Of a stretch of DNA of 64,000 nt, positions 24,441-34,760 are shown piece by piece. Within the stretch, counting starts at the first letter, position 1. Each line of letters begins with the position of its first letter. The DNA comes from Toxonevra muliebris (taxonomy: Eukaryota; Arthropoda; Insecta; Diptera; Pallopteridae). The position numbers and the translations under genes are program-made. The stretch is from assembly GCA_963691655.1 (NCBI GenBank), contig OY829329.1, positions 9,686,708 to 9,750,707 of the forward strand, in the 5' to 3' direction. The notes beneath the pieces were generated by a model that saw nothing but the letters and a program-made list of their open reading frames with translations, made no database searches and had not been told where the DNA came from.

Positions 24441-25585
24441 TTCCTATTATAACATTTTATTTACTGCAAAAATTTCATCTGTTGTTATTATGTTTATTAT
24501 TATTATTATTTTGTTTTGTTTTTCTTTTTATTTCTATATACTAAGTAGAAAATTTACTTGGATTCTTGTATTGTTCTGTTCTATTAAATATTTCACAAGT
24601 TTATTGCATTTCCCCCTCTTTTCTTTTCACACACACACACACACACATGCTTTGCACACATTTTGACATTTATTGATCTTAAATGACATTTATATGATAT
24701 TAGAGTGCAACGTTGCATTTATTAGCAATTTGTTATAATTTTTGTTGTTGCTTTGCTCTCATTTTTACACCTAATGCGTTTGGTTGAGTGTGTGTGTACT
24801 CGAAAGCAACAGAGAGCTTTCTCTCAAGGCAAAGAGCGAGGTAGAGAGAGAAAGAGAGTAAGAAAAAAGTAGTTTATTAGTTTAATTTTCTACATGGTTG
24901 CATGAGAGTAATTTTGACATTTAATGCTTGTTCGCATGTGTTTTTGTATATTGTTATTACTATTGTTGTTTTTATTGTTATTGTTGTTGTAGTTAATGTT
25001 TATTGTCAACTGCACTTACTTATTTACTTTCATACTCTATTTGAAAATCTCTATTAATGCCATTATTTATTCTGCTTTGAAAAAAAAAAAAAACTGTGAA
25101 AACTGTGATTTATTACAATAAGCATTTGTAAATCGTTTTTTATTTTTATTTTTCATTATGGCTTAATGACATTTAAAGTGTGTAAATGTGACAGTTATAT
25201 CATTGATTATGTTGTTTGACATTTATGAATTAGTTTAAGAGAAAAAACAGAATTAAAATTTAGTAACGGCTTTCATATTTTATAGATTAGAATGAGGATG
25301 AGCTCAATTCATGTTGGGTTGGATGATTTAAAATTGTAGCCTTATTTTCTATGGGAACTTAATTGAGTTTGCATAAATTTTACGCCTTTATTTGCTTCTA
25401 AATCGTTGGGTTAAGGAAGAAAATTAATTCTTCAACCCTAATCCTGAATGTTTTTTTAAGAAATCTGGCCCTGAATTTTTTTATAACATTTGTGAAAGAT
25501 TTATCTACCTCAATTTGACAAGTCTAGCCATAATCGATGGTTTTCCATTATGATCAAATACTGAGCGTCAAATACTAATTGTCGT
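24441..25585. other. non-coding, simple repeats
   Basis: Contains TTATTATTATTATTTTG near 24495, an ACACACACACACACACAC tract near 24632, GAGAGAGAAAGAGAGTAAG near 24845 and TTGTTATTGTTGTTG repeats near 24975. No gene seen. Confidence 0.55.
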
Positions 25586-26890
25586 CACTGGCAGATCCAT
25601 AAAGGGGCAGGGGATAAGGGGAATACAACACCACCGCTTTAAGCAAAATTAAAAATAAACTCTACAACTTTGAAAAATGTTTATCACAGGTTGATTTTTG
25701 AAAAGCTTGATAGAGGTTTCTGGACTGCTTTTTGATCTGTTTTAGATTTATTTTTCTGTCCTGGTTTTTGATCTCATATTATATCAAAATTTTCATTTGA
25801 ATTTGGTCTGAATCTGTGATCAAAAATTGGTCTGTTTTATATTCCGTCTTTGGTCAGAGTTTCGGTCCAAAATTTAGTCAGAATTTCGGTCTGGTTTGTG
25901 GTCTGCATTTCGTTTATATTTCAGTCTTCGTTTGGTCTAAATTTTTGCCTTAATTCGCTATAAATTTCGAAGTGATTTTTGGTCTGGATTTTGGTCCGAA
26001 TTTGGTCTAAATAAAGGTCTGAAATTTGGTCTGTTTTCGATTTAAGTTTCGGTTTGATTTTTGGTCTCAATATATATATGATTTTTGGCCGAAATTCGGT
26101 CTCTTTTTGGTCGAAATTTGGTCTCTTTTTGATCAGGGTTTCGGGCTAAATTTCGATTTGATTTTTGATTTGTATTTTTATCTAAATTCTTGCCCGAATT
26201 CCGGTCTAAATTTGGTCTGTGTTCTACCTATATTTTGATCTGTTTTTAATTTGAATTTCGATCTGAAGTTTGGTCTTGATTTTGATCTGATTTTTGGTCT
26301 GAATTCTAGCCTGAATTTCATTTATATTTCAGTCTTAATTTTGGTTTGGATTATTGCCTTAATTTGGTATAAATTTCGGAATGATTTTTAGTCTCGATTT
26401 CGGCCTGAAGTTCGTTTATATTTCAGCATTAGTTTTGGTCCGAATTTTTGCTTCAATTTGGTATAAATTTCAATCTGATTTTTGATCTAGATTTCGGTCT
26501 GAATTCTAGTCTAAATTTCGTTTGTATTTCAGCCTTAGTTTTGGTCTAAATTTTTGGCTCAATTTGGTATAAATTCCAATCTGATTTTTGATCTTGATTT
26601 CGGTCTAAACCCTGGTCTAAATTTCGTTTATATTGTAGCCTTAGTTTTGGTGTGAGTTTTTGTCTCAATTTGGCATAAATTTCGTTCTGATTTTTGTTCT
26701 GACTTCCTGTCCGAACTTTAGTCTAAGTTTTGATCTAAATTTGTTCTGAGGTTTAATCTATGTTTTGGTCTATTTTTGAATGGAATTTCAGTCAGATTTT
26801 TAAACCGAATTTTTGTGTGATTTTTTGAACCAAATTTAGTTTTCTTTTGATTCGAGTTTTGATCTGAACTTCTTAAGTTTATATTCTTGT
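25586..26890. repeat. GGTCTGAATTT array, probably inside a hAT-like remnant
   Basis: From about 25720 to 26880 the sequence is built of degenerate units such as GGTCTGAATTTCGGTCTGAT. Some longer sub-blocks are also reiterated, for example GGTCTAAATTTTTG followed by CAATTTGGTATAAATTTC, at roughly 120-130-bp spacing. The left border CACTGGCAGATCCATAAAGG and its G-rich continuation resemble the left end of the hAT-like element at 28891. The right border is unclear; a C-rich stretch near 27090 is one candidate. Not coding. Confidence 0.6.
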
Positions 26891-28259
26891 ACATTTCCCA
26901 ATAAAGTTGAAAATTACATGATACATGTATGTAAATATCTCAGAGACTATAAAAGTTATACTTTTAAAAGTTTTTAATGTAAAAAGTTCAATCTTGAAAC
27001 TTTTTATACAACAAGTTGAAACGCATTCATCAATACTTAGAGATATTTCTCTGTTAGTATGTAACAGTCAGCTAAATTTCAAAATTATCTATGGCCCCCT
27101 CCTTCCCCTTCCCTCATCATTCATCATTCATCTTCTTAATATGTATTTCTAAGTAGGTGGTATTAAACACATTTATTTTTTGATTAACAATAAAAATCTC
27201 TTGTAATTCGGCATCATTAAATTCAAAGATATGGATGGACGAACACACACACACACTCACACACATACACAACGAAGAGGAATTAAATTTTCTAATTCAC
27301 ACCGATGCGGTGCATAACAAAATAAAAGTTTTTAATGAACTCAACTCAAATAAAGTAAAACCAAAACCAAAAAAAAAACAACAACAACAACCATAGACAC
27401 GAATATGTATTGATAGAGAACACACACACGCACACACAGATACACGGTCACCCAAAACCGACGTACTCTCACACAAACGGACACACACACATACATAAAC
27501 AGCACACAGATTCAAGCACTTAAAAAGCTCAAAGTATATAAAAAAAGAAAAAAAAAATTATGTTACAAATTTACGACAGACATAAAAGTAGCACCCAATT
27601 GGAATTTAAAAATTCTACTTCTCTTTCTTCTACACTTCTGCTGCGCGTTTTCATCAATTTTTATCTTCCTCTTCAACGGCAACAGCATTATCTATACCAA
27701 CAACAACTACAACAACAATACCAGAAAATCTTTCTTTTTATTTTATTTTTTTTTTTTCTACATTTTTTTTACTTTTAATGTGGAATATCTTGAATGAATT
27801 GTGAGTAATTTTGTGGTATTACCACTTTCACATTTTAATACTTGGTATTGGTTTGGCAATACGAAATTTTTACAATTTTTATTTTATTTTATTTACTTCA
27901 AGCTCGTAAGCTTCAGTGTGAATCAGAAAAGTGAATTTCTTCTTCTTCTTCTGCTTCGTTTTCTTGTGTGATGATTTTTTTTTTTTTGTAAGATGCTTGC
28001 AATAAAGAAAATATCATTTAGTTAAAAAATATTTCGGAAATCAACTTATTGCTTGTGGCGTACTTGAATCTGACAAATAGTACCGTGAGAAAAAAAACAA
28101 CAAAACATTTTTAATAGTATATGTGCTTGGGTATCAATTTTAGACTTAGTCACAGTTTTTCTTAATCATTGTTTAATGGGGGAAAAAGAAATTTGCATCT
28201 CAAAATTTATATAAGATTTCAGCCTAGTAATAAAAATAAGATTGAGTGCACATTTTAGG
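26891..28259. other. non-coding, CA repeats
   Basis: Contains CCCCCTCCTTCCCCTTCCCT near 27090, (CA)n tracts near 27243 and 27420, and a CTTCTTCTTCTTCTGCTTCG stretch near 27940. Short frames across the CA tracts give Val/Cys or Thr/His runs and are artefacts. Confidence 0.5.
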
Positions 28260-28378
28260 CGCTCTCATTTGCATTTACAACAACAAAAAATATGTGAGAG
28301 CGCACATTCCCATTTACAACAAAAATTTTTTTGAAATAATCGTATGGGTGAGAGCGCATATTTACATTCACAATATTT
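28260..28378. repeat. ~55-bp repeat, about 3 units
   Basis: The pair GAGAGCGCACATTCCCATTT and TTTACAACAACAAAAAATAT recurs with changes at about 28262, 28303 and 28351, each containing GAGAGCGC(A/T)CAT. The units lie directly upstream of the 60-bp array. Confidence 0.55.
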
Positions 28379-28382
28379 TTAT

Positions 28383-28890
28383 CAATCGCCAACGATTCTA
28401 TACTGTTAAACGATAATGTACTATTAAATGAAAAAACTACTTCACTGTTAATGATTCTTTATTGTTAAACGATTCTGTATGTTCAATGAAAAAAAATACT
28501 CCACTGTCAACTATTCTGTATGTTAAATGAGGAATATACTCTACTCTACTGTTAAGTGATTCTGTACTGTTAAACGATTTCGAATGTTAAAAGAAATAAG
28601 TACTACACTGTTAAACTATTCTGTACTGTTAAATGATTTGGAAGGTTAAATAAAAAAAGTACTCCACTGTTAAACTATTCTGTACTGTTCAATGATTTCG
28701 AATGTTAAATGAAAAAAAGTACTCCACTGTTAAACTATTATGTACTGTTAAACGATTCTGAATGTTGAATGGGAAAATTGTTCTACTCTACTTTTAAGCG
28801 ATTTTGTACTGTTAAACTATTCTGAATGTTAAATGAAAAAAATACTCCACTGTTAAACGAATATGAACTGTTAAATGATTCGGTACTGTT
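28383..28890 (+). repeat. 60-bp satellite-like array, about 8 units
   Basis: Units contain TACTCCACTGTTAAACTATT, CTGTACTGTTAAACGATT and CTGAATGTTAAATGAAAAAA. GTACTGTT recurs at about 28565, 28623, 28683 and 28743, so the period is near 60 bp. The array is interrupted at 28891 by a transposable element and resumes at 30257. A short relative lies at 38588..38640. Confidence 0.85.
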
Positions 28891-30256
28891 CAGTGGCGGT
28901 TCTAGGATTTGGGGGGGAGGAGGGGCCAATTGATTTTACTAAATTAAAAGATAAATATCAGACTCACTATCGACCAAAACCCAGACCAAAACTAGTGCAA
29001 AAATTTTATCAAATACAGGTTAAAAATTAAAAGATAACTGGAACAAAACTGAGACCAAAATTCAAACTAAAACCGTATAGAAATTTAGGCGGAAATTTCG
29101 ACCAAATTTCAAACTAAATTTCAAATACTTTTTTCAGATCGAAGTTCAAACCAAGAAAAGAACCAAATTCAGATCAAAAATCTAGATCCAAATGAGACCA
29201 AATTCAGATCAAAATCTTGATTATGAATTTTCTAATGGATTTATATTGTTAAATGATCTATTTTGAGAAAACAATTTGAAAGAAATTTTAATTCCCTTTG
29301 AGAAAAAAATTTGTTGAAACAATTTGATACATCTCTATTTTTTTGCGTCATTTTTGGTCGAAACAAAAACCCGAAAAAAAATTAAATTAAGATAATAATT
29401 AATTTGGATAGTACTTTAAACCAATTTTTAAAATATATATTCATATCACACTTAGAATTGATATCACTATTAATATCGGCCTGGTGGTGAGTTTACGATC
29501 TCAAGACTTCATAACCAAGCACTTAATTTTTCGGAAAAATTAAATACGTTCATTAAGCCTGTTATACATTACTTAAAATGTAAATATATCTTAATCTGAC
29601 CAAAAAGCCAATAAGTTTTAAATTTCAACGAGATTCTTACACGCTTTCGGGTACCGGGCAACAACCGGTGAAAAAAAAACAATGTTCAGACCACGAATCG
29701 GGCCAAAATTCCAACAAAAGTCGACCAAAATGAGATCAAAATCAGGTCAAACGTTAGACTAAAAATCCAACAACTCAGACCAATAGTTAAACAAAACATT
29801 GGGCCAAAGGGACACCAAATACCGAACGAAAGTAACGCAAAATTAAGACCAAAAACTAGTGGGAACATCTGACAAATATTTACATCAAAAAACTTTTAAC
29901 TTAAATTAAACAAAAACTATACCGAAATTCCAGACCATATTTTAAAACAAAATTCAGACCGATTTCGGGCCGGAATTCAGACCAAAATAGTGCCAAAATC
30001 AAGCTAATTTCGACGAAAATATTAATCACAACTCAAACAAAGAGTTATATTAAAACTGAGGCTAAAAAGACGCCAAATACAAATTTAAAGCAAACCAAAA
30101 TTCAGACCAGAAATCAAATCAAATGCTCGTCTGCAAACGCTGGAAAGCAAATCAAAATTTGATTTCTCAAAAATTACTGTTTACTATAAGATTGTCGGGT
30201 TCTGGGAGGGGGGGCGGGCTTCAGCCCCCATATCCCTCCTCCTGGATACGATACTG
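28891..30256. mobile_element. hAT-like non-autonomous element, 1366 bp, with 8-bp target duplication
   Basis: The left end is CAGTGGCGGTTCTAGGA followed by a G-rich run. Read inwards, the right end is CAGTATCGTATCCAGGA followed by a G-rich run; 12 of 17 terminal positions match. Directly outside, GTACTGTT stands at 28883..28890 and again at 30257..30264. This 8-bp duplication is the hallmark of hAT insertions. The element splits one unit of the 60-bp array, and removing it with one GTACTGTT copy restores a normal unit. The interior is mostly degenerate AAATTCAGACCAAAA units with no transposase frame, so it is non-autonomous. Confidence 0.8.
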
Positions 30257-30310
30257 GTACTGTTCAACGATTATGTTAAATGAAAAAAAAAACTACTCTA
30301 ATGTCATTGT
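30257..30310 (+). repeat. continuation of the 60-bp array
   Basis: GTACTGTTCAACGATTATGT and TTAAATGAAAAAAAAAACTA continue the unit that was interrupted at 28890. A downstream part, TTTTTACCTGCGTTAACGTC near 30338, is also found beside the relic unit at 38.6 kb. Array and flank therefore belong to one older repeat unit. Confidence 0.7.
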
Positions 30311-31307
30311 TGTTGTATTGTCCACTACTTACTTATTTTTACCTGCGTTAACGTCAAAAGATTCGCTTAAACTTTGATCTAAAAAATATAATCAAAATCA
30401 AAAGTATGATCGATCGTCAATTTCTTTCTATCTCTTAACATTTGCACTTTAAAATCTTGTCATATTTTTGTGCGAAAACTTAAATCTTTTATATATTAAC
30501 TTTTTCAATTCAACTAAAAGAAAAAAAGAAAAAAAAAAAACCAAAAACCTTTCACACTAAATACAGCTTAGCTTTTGCTGCGCGCGCTATGTGTTTAAAT
30601 CGCGCTTACTTGACAATAATGACAGGTTCTCTATTGCTTCGTTTTTATTCATTCATCACTAAACTGTCAATTGGCCCAGTTCATAAGTTTAATTGCAATG
30701 AGCGCGCCATAACAGCAAACAAAAAAAAAAAAAAAAAAGTTGTGCTTCGTCTGTACAGTGCTTTATTCATCTACTTGTCCGTCTGTCCAGCTGAAAAACC
30801 GTCAACTTGAGTTGGCTTTGATTATTTTTATTTTAGTTCATTTTTGCTCGCTATGAATTTTCTTTTTTATATACATATAAACTCGTAATGCTTCTTTTGA
30901 CATTTTGCCGCCTTTTGTTTTCGCGTAGTAATTTTTTTTATTTTTTTTTTTTTTATTGCTAGTTTATTACTGCAATTTATGTTGTTGCTGAAGATATTGC
31001 TTGTTGCTTTTTGTTGTTGCCAGTATTTGGTCATTTTATATATGTATATGTGTGTATATGTGTATGTGCTCTCTATAATTTTCTAACAGCAACTTTGCAA
31101 GTTTTCACCATTTTTTTTCTTTTAGTTTTTTTTTTTTTTGCTTACATTTCTGTAGAATTTTTCCCATGCTTTGCATATTTACTACTGCTACTACTAAATG
31201 CATACAATATTGCTTCTTCTTCAATCAAGTATGTACGTATATATAAATTATACTACTTTTTTATATTATTTAGTACTTACATTAGCACTTTTTTTTAAAG
31301 TGCACAT
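30311..31307. other. non-coding, no gene recognised
   Basis: A GC-richer patch at about 30575-30715 contains GCTGCGCGCGCTATGTG and ATGAGCGCGCCATAACAGC. It could be a promoter or leader on the minus strand, but I see no decisive motif. T-rich filler and GTATATGTGTGTATATGTG follow. Confidence 0.45.
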
Positions 31308-31311
31308 TTAA

Positions 31312-31560
31312 GGCGAATTCACCTACTGAGTACCGTGCTCTCTTTTCTTTTTTTTATATGAAGTTTTTTCGCTTTCAGTTCAAGAGAGAGAGAGAGAGAG
31401 AAAGCATATCAGAAAATTTAAAGAGAGCGCTGGACTCAGTTCGTCTTAAATTTAAAGCGAAAAACTTCACATAAAAAATGAGAGCGAGGCACTCGGTGGG
31501 TATTAAATTGAGAGCGAAAATCTTTCTATACAAAAATGAGAGTGCAGCACTTGCCTTTAC
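31312..31560. mobile_element. GGCGAATTC palindromic element, rearranged copy
   Basis: Flanked on the left by TTAA (31308..31311), then GGCGAATTCACCTACTGAGT, CTCTCTTTTCTTTTTTTTAT and ATGAAGTTTTTTCGCTTTCA. The right half carries AACTTCACATAAAAAATGAG and GAGGCACTCGGTGGGTATTA but no clean GAATTCGCC end. A second arm fragment (AAATTGAGAGCGAAAATCTT) follows. Confidence 0.6.
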
Positions 31561-32569
31561 TACAAATACATTAAACCTCGCTTAATTGTTTCAAGGGGGG
31601 AAAAAAAAAACAATTTCTAGTTCATTTGACCGGGAATACAATTACCCAGGAAATTGAAAAAAATTTCAACTGAAAACTTAAAATTTCTACCTTTCTACAT
31701 TTAACAAAAAAAAATACAACTAAGCGGTAACCGATTCCTCAGAGATTACTGTAGTAGAAAAATTTCTTTTACAAGGTTTTGTCGTTTTTTTTTTTTTTTT
31801 GCATACAATTTTTACCTTTTGTTTTATTGCCTTTTATTATTATTATAGCGATTATTATAATTATTATTATTTTTCTTGCTGTTACTGTCTTTAATATTAC
31901 TAGTCTTACAAACAATTTTAAATACCTATTTTTATATACCATTTACTATTTTCCTTTTTTCTTAGTACCTACTAGTACAAGCTTTTCAACTAACATCTCT
32001 AAATTTTTATTGGTCAAGCTTGTTGACATTTGAACTTTTTTGTGAAACTAAAATATATTACCAAAAATGTTAAATTTTCGTTTTTTTTTTGCTGTTTATC
32101 TTGATATTTTCTTTTAGCAGAAAAAAAAAGTAAATTTTATTAATTTCAATTCATTGTATTTACACTTTCATTAAAGCTTTCACTCATTTAACTACAAATT
32201 AAATTGCTTTATAGTTTATTTAAATTATATACAGTTCGTAAAGGTTAATGCAATTAGAAAATGTCATTTAATTTCAATTGTTTCATAAATTTTTTGTGTT
32301 TTTTTTTTTATAAATTAAACTATTCATTTGAATAACAAAAGCTGCAGTTTACATCCCCTCCTACAAGCAAACAAAAGTATCTTAAGTAAATTTCAATATT
32401 CATTTAGTAGGAACTACTGAAATAATATATAAATAAGAGAAATTATAATAATGTTGGTATTTACGCTAAAGAAACGTTAAGGATAATGACTCATTTCAGC
32501 TTAGTTATCACAAATTTAAACTATAACGATCTCATGCCCCATACAAATTTTCGCTCGTCGCCAATCCAA
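31561..32569. other. non-coding, no gene recognised
   Basis: A+T-rich with an ATTATTATTATTTTTC-like stretch near 31835-31875. The plus frame at 31779..32033 is Phe/Ile-rich by composition. Confidence 0.5.
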
Positions 32570-32735
32570 TCCAATCAAATCTCTCTCTCGCTCTCGCTCT
32601 CGCTGAATCTCATTTCATATTAGTGAGTAATTGACTTCAGAGGAATTCACTGTTATTTTTAGTCGTGTTGTTCTTGCATGAATTTCTTTTAGTACAAATA
32701 CATACATAAATATGAGAGAGAAAAAGAGAGAGCGG
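32570..32735 (+). repeat. single unit of the ~200-bp repeat
   Basis: Shows AATTGACTTCAGAGGAATTC, GTGTTGTTCTTGCATGAATT, AAATACATACATAAATATGA and a GAGAGAAAAAGAGAGAGCGG tract in the order seen at 13520..14440. A CTCTCGCTCTCGCTCTCGCT tract precedes it. Confidence 0.7.
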
Positions 32736-33184
32736 TTCGAGCAGTGTTGTCATTCCAAAATTTTCGACCGTAATGAAATTTCACAAAAAGTGTAGTGTTT
32801 CGGTGTAATTAAGGAAGAAGTGTACTATAATTTTGAAGTGATATAGGAAAATGTAATAAATCGAAAAAAAAATGGTACCGATCCCTGTACTCGGACCTCG
32901 CTTTTTATTGTTATTTACTTATTTTTTTAAAATATATAAAAAAAAGTATGCATATTATTTTATTATAATAGTAATGCTTGATTTCGCACATTTTTGACAC
33001 ATAATGTTTTGCAATTTTTATGTAAATTAATGTATTTTTTCAAATAAAATGACAATTTGTAACCGAAAATTACTAAAAATTACTCAATGATTTTTGTGCA
33101 CGATGAATTAAAAAAATCATAAAATATAGCCAGGCATAAGGAAAAAATTTTTTTTTTTTAAAGTAATTCAGCGATTTTTACAAA
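32736..33184. other. non-coding, no gene recognised
   Basis: A+T-rich filler. GCAGTGTTGTCATTCC near 32743 resembles the CAGTGTTGCC element end. Confidence 0.5.
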
Positions 33185-33400
33185 CGATGTATTATTATTT
33201 GAAAGAGGACGACTCGAAAGTCAGGCACTGCAACCTATAAGATCTATTGTACCAAAGCCCCAAGAAAGAAAGAAAAGCAGAGAGAAAGAAAGCTAGATAA
33301 GACACATACCCAAGCCGAGAATCGAACTCGAAACGATGTAACTCAGAAAGTAAATAACCGATGACAAAAAAAAAACAACATTATATGAGCCTGAAGCTTG
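33185..33400 (-). repeat. tRNA-derived SINE-like fragment
   Basis: On the minus strand, positions 33331..33315 read TCGAGTTCGATTCTCGG: a 4-5-bp stem (CGAG/CTCG) with the seven-base loop TTCGATT. This is the form of a tRNA T-arm and fits the RNA polymerase III B box. Just upstream on the minus strand is CGGTTATTTACTTTCTGAGT, a plausible degenerate A-box/anticodon region. Downstream lies a pyrimidine-rich tail (CTTTCTTTCTCTCTGC). A full cloverleaf cannot be drawn, so a SINE relic is likelier than a tRNA gene. Confidence 0.4.
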
Positions 33401-34204
33401 ACTATTTTTCCAAATTGAAAGTTAGAAATTTATCTACGTTTGCTATAGTTTAATATTTTTATTTTTTATAATTGAGAGAAATTCACTAAAAATTACGCAA
33501 TAACTGTATCTAAAATGAGAAATCCATTTAACTTAAGTAACTAGGGCAGAATAAGCTTCTTGCATATATCTATAACTGGGACAATTCCCTTCCCCCCCTC
33601 CTCCCCCTCCCCGTTTGCATTTATATTTTTGATATGTTTTAGAAAAACAGTCTGAAAAAATAGAAATTTTTTGAAGTTACATTATGATATCTCGTAAACC
33701 GCTTGAAAAACAAGCCCTGCTTTTCATGAGTTCCTTAACCTGATATAATATAAGTTAGATAGCCAACATATTTTTTTCAATTTTTCAGTGGATTTAAAAA
33801 TAAAAAAAAACAATAAAAAACTTCTTTAAAGTGATCAGAACTTCCCAAAATGTTCGACTATAAATATCTCAAAAATCTGACCTGATAGTGAAAAACGGAC
33901 TGCTGATTCATAATAAATGTCTGAAATTACAGTAAAAATATATGCTGCCTAATCAGGTCAATAAATTTGTCGATATTTTTAATGGTCCTTTCATACAATT
34001 CAGTGAATTGTGAATTAGTACGTTCGACGACATAAATTTTAAACAGAAAAAAAAGCAAAGGAAATATATACGAAGTACTTAATTTTGAATGCAAATGTAT
34101 CAAAACTGCTGTCGTGGTATCAATGTACTTTTGGACTTCAAATTGTACCGAAAAAGTTCAATTGTACCTACCAAAAATATCATCACTGGCATAGAGCACA
34201 TTAA
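33401..34204. other. non-coding; CCCCTCC-rich patch
   Basis: CCCCCCCTCCTCCCCCTCCC near 33591 resembles the G-rich subterminal stretch of the hAT-like elements in reverse. The remainder, with phrases like ATGATATCTCGTAAACCGC, may be old transposon sequence. No open frame resembles a protein. Confidence 0.4.
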
Positions 34205-34760
34205 CAGATGCTCAGAGAGCCGACATTGTGATCGGATTTTTTTTCATATGAATACATTTTTTGTAAGGCAATCGGGCAGAGGCGTCGGCTCTCTCAAACT
34301 CATCTTAAATTAGCGAGTAAATGACGAGTAAGAGGAATTTACTGTTAGTCGTGTGGTTTTTGCAAGAAATTATTTAAGTTCCAATACATAAATTTGAGGG
34401 GGGGAGAGAGAGAGAGAGAGAGAGAGAGTGTTGCTCTTGCAAGAATTTTTTGTATGAATAAATTGTTTATATGAGAATCTCTCTTAATCGCATCTCAAAT
34501 TAGCGAGTGATTGACTCGAGAGGAATTTACGTTAGTGTTAGTCGTGTAAGTTTTGCAAGAAAATGCATACATACGTACATACATAAATATGCAAACACAA
34601 AAATATGAGAGTGTGGTGTACGTGTTGTTCTTGCAAGAGTTGATTCTGTTTTTTATACATACATACATACATACATAAATATGCAAACACAAAAATATGA
34701 GAGAGTGCTGTACGTGTTGTTCTTGCAAGAGTTGATTCTGTTTTTTTACTCGCTCTTTTG
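34205..34760 (+). repeat. array of the ~200-bp repeat, about 3 units
   Basis: The first unit holds the uninterrupted version of the segment that contains a TA-target MITE at 13583. Units share GAGGCGTCGGCTCTCTCAAA, TTACTGTTAGTCGTGTGGTT and TTGTTCTTGCAAGAGTTGAT. The last two units are nearly identical over ATAAATATGCAAACACAAAA and differ in CATA repeat number. A (GA)n tract lies near 34405. Confidence 0.8.

Noticed and set aside
26891..27135. right end of the 25.6-kb hAT-like remnant
   Set aside because: The CCCCTCC-rich sequence near 27090 is suggestive, but no CACTG-type end or duplication of the left flank follows it.
33315..33331. functional tRNA gene
   Set aside because: Only the T-arm is convincing; no acceptor stem or full cloverleaf can be formed.
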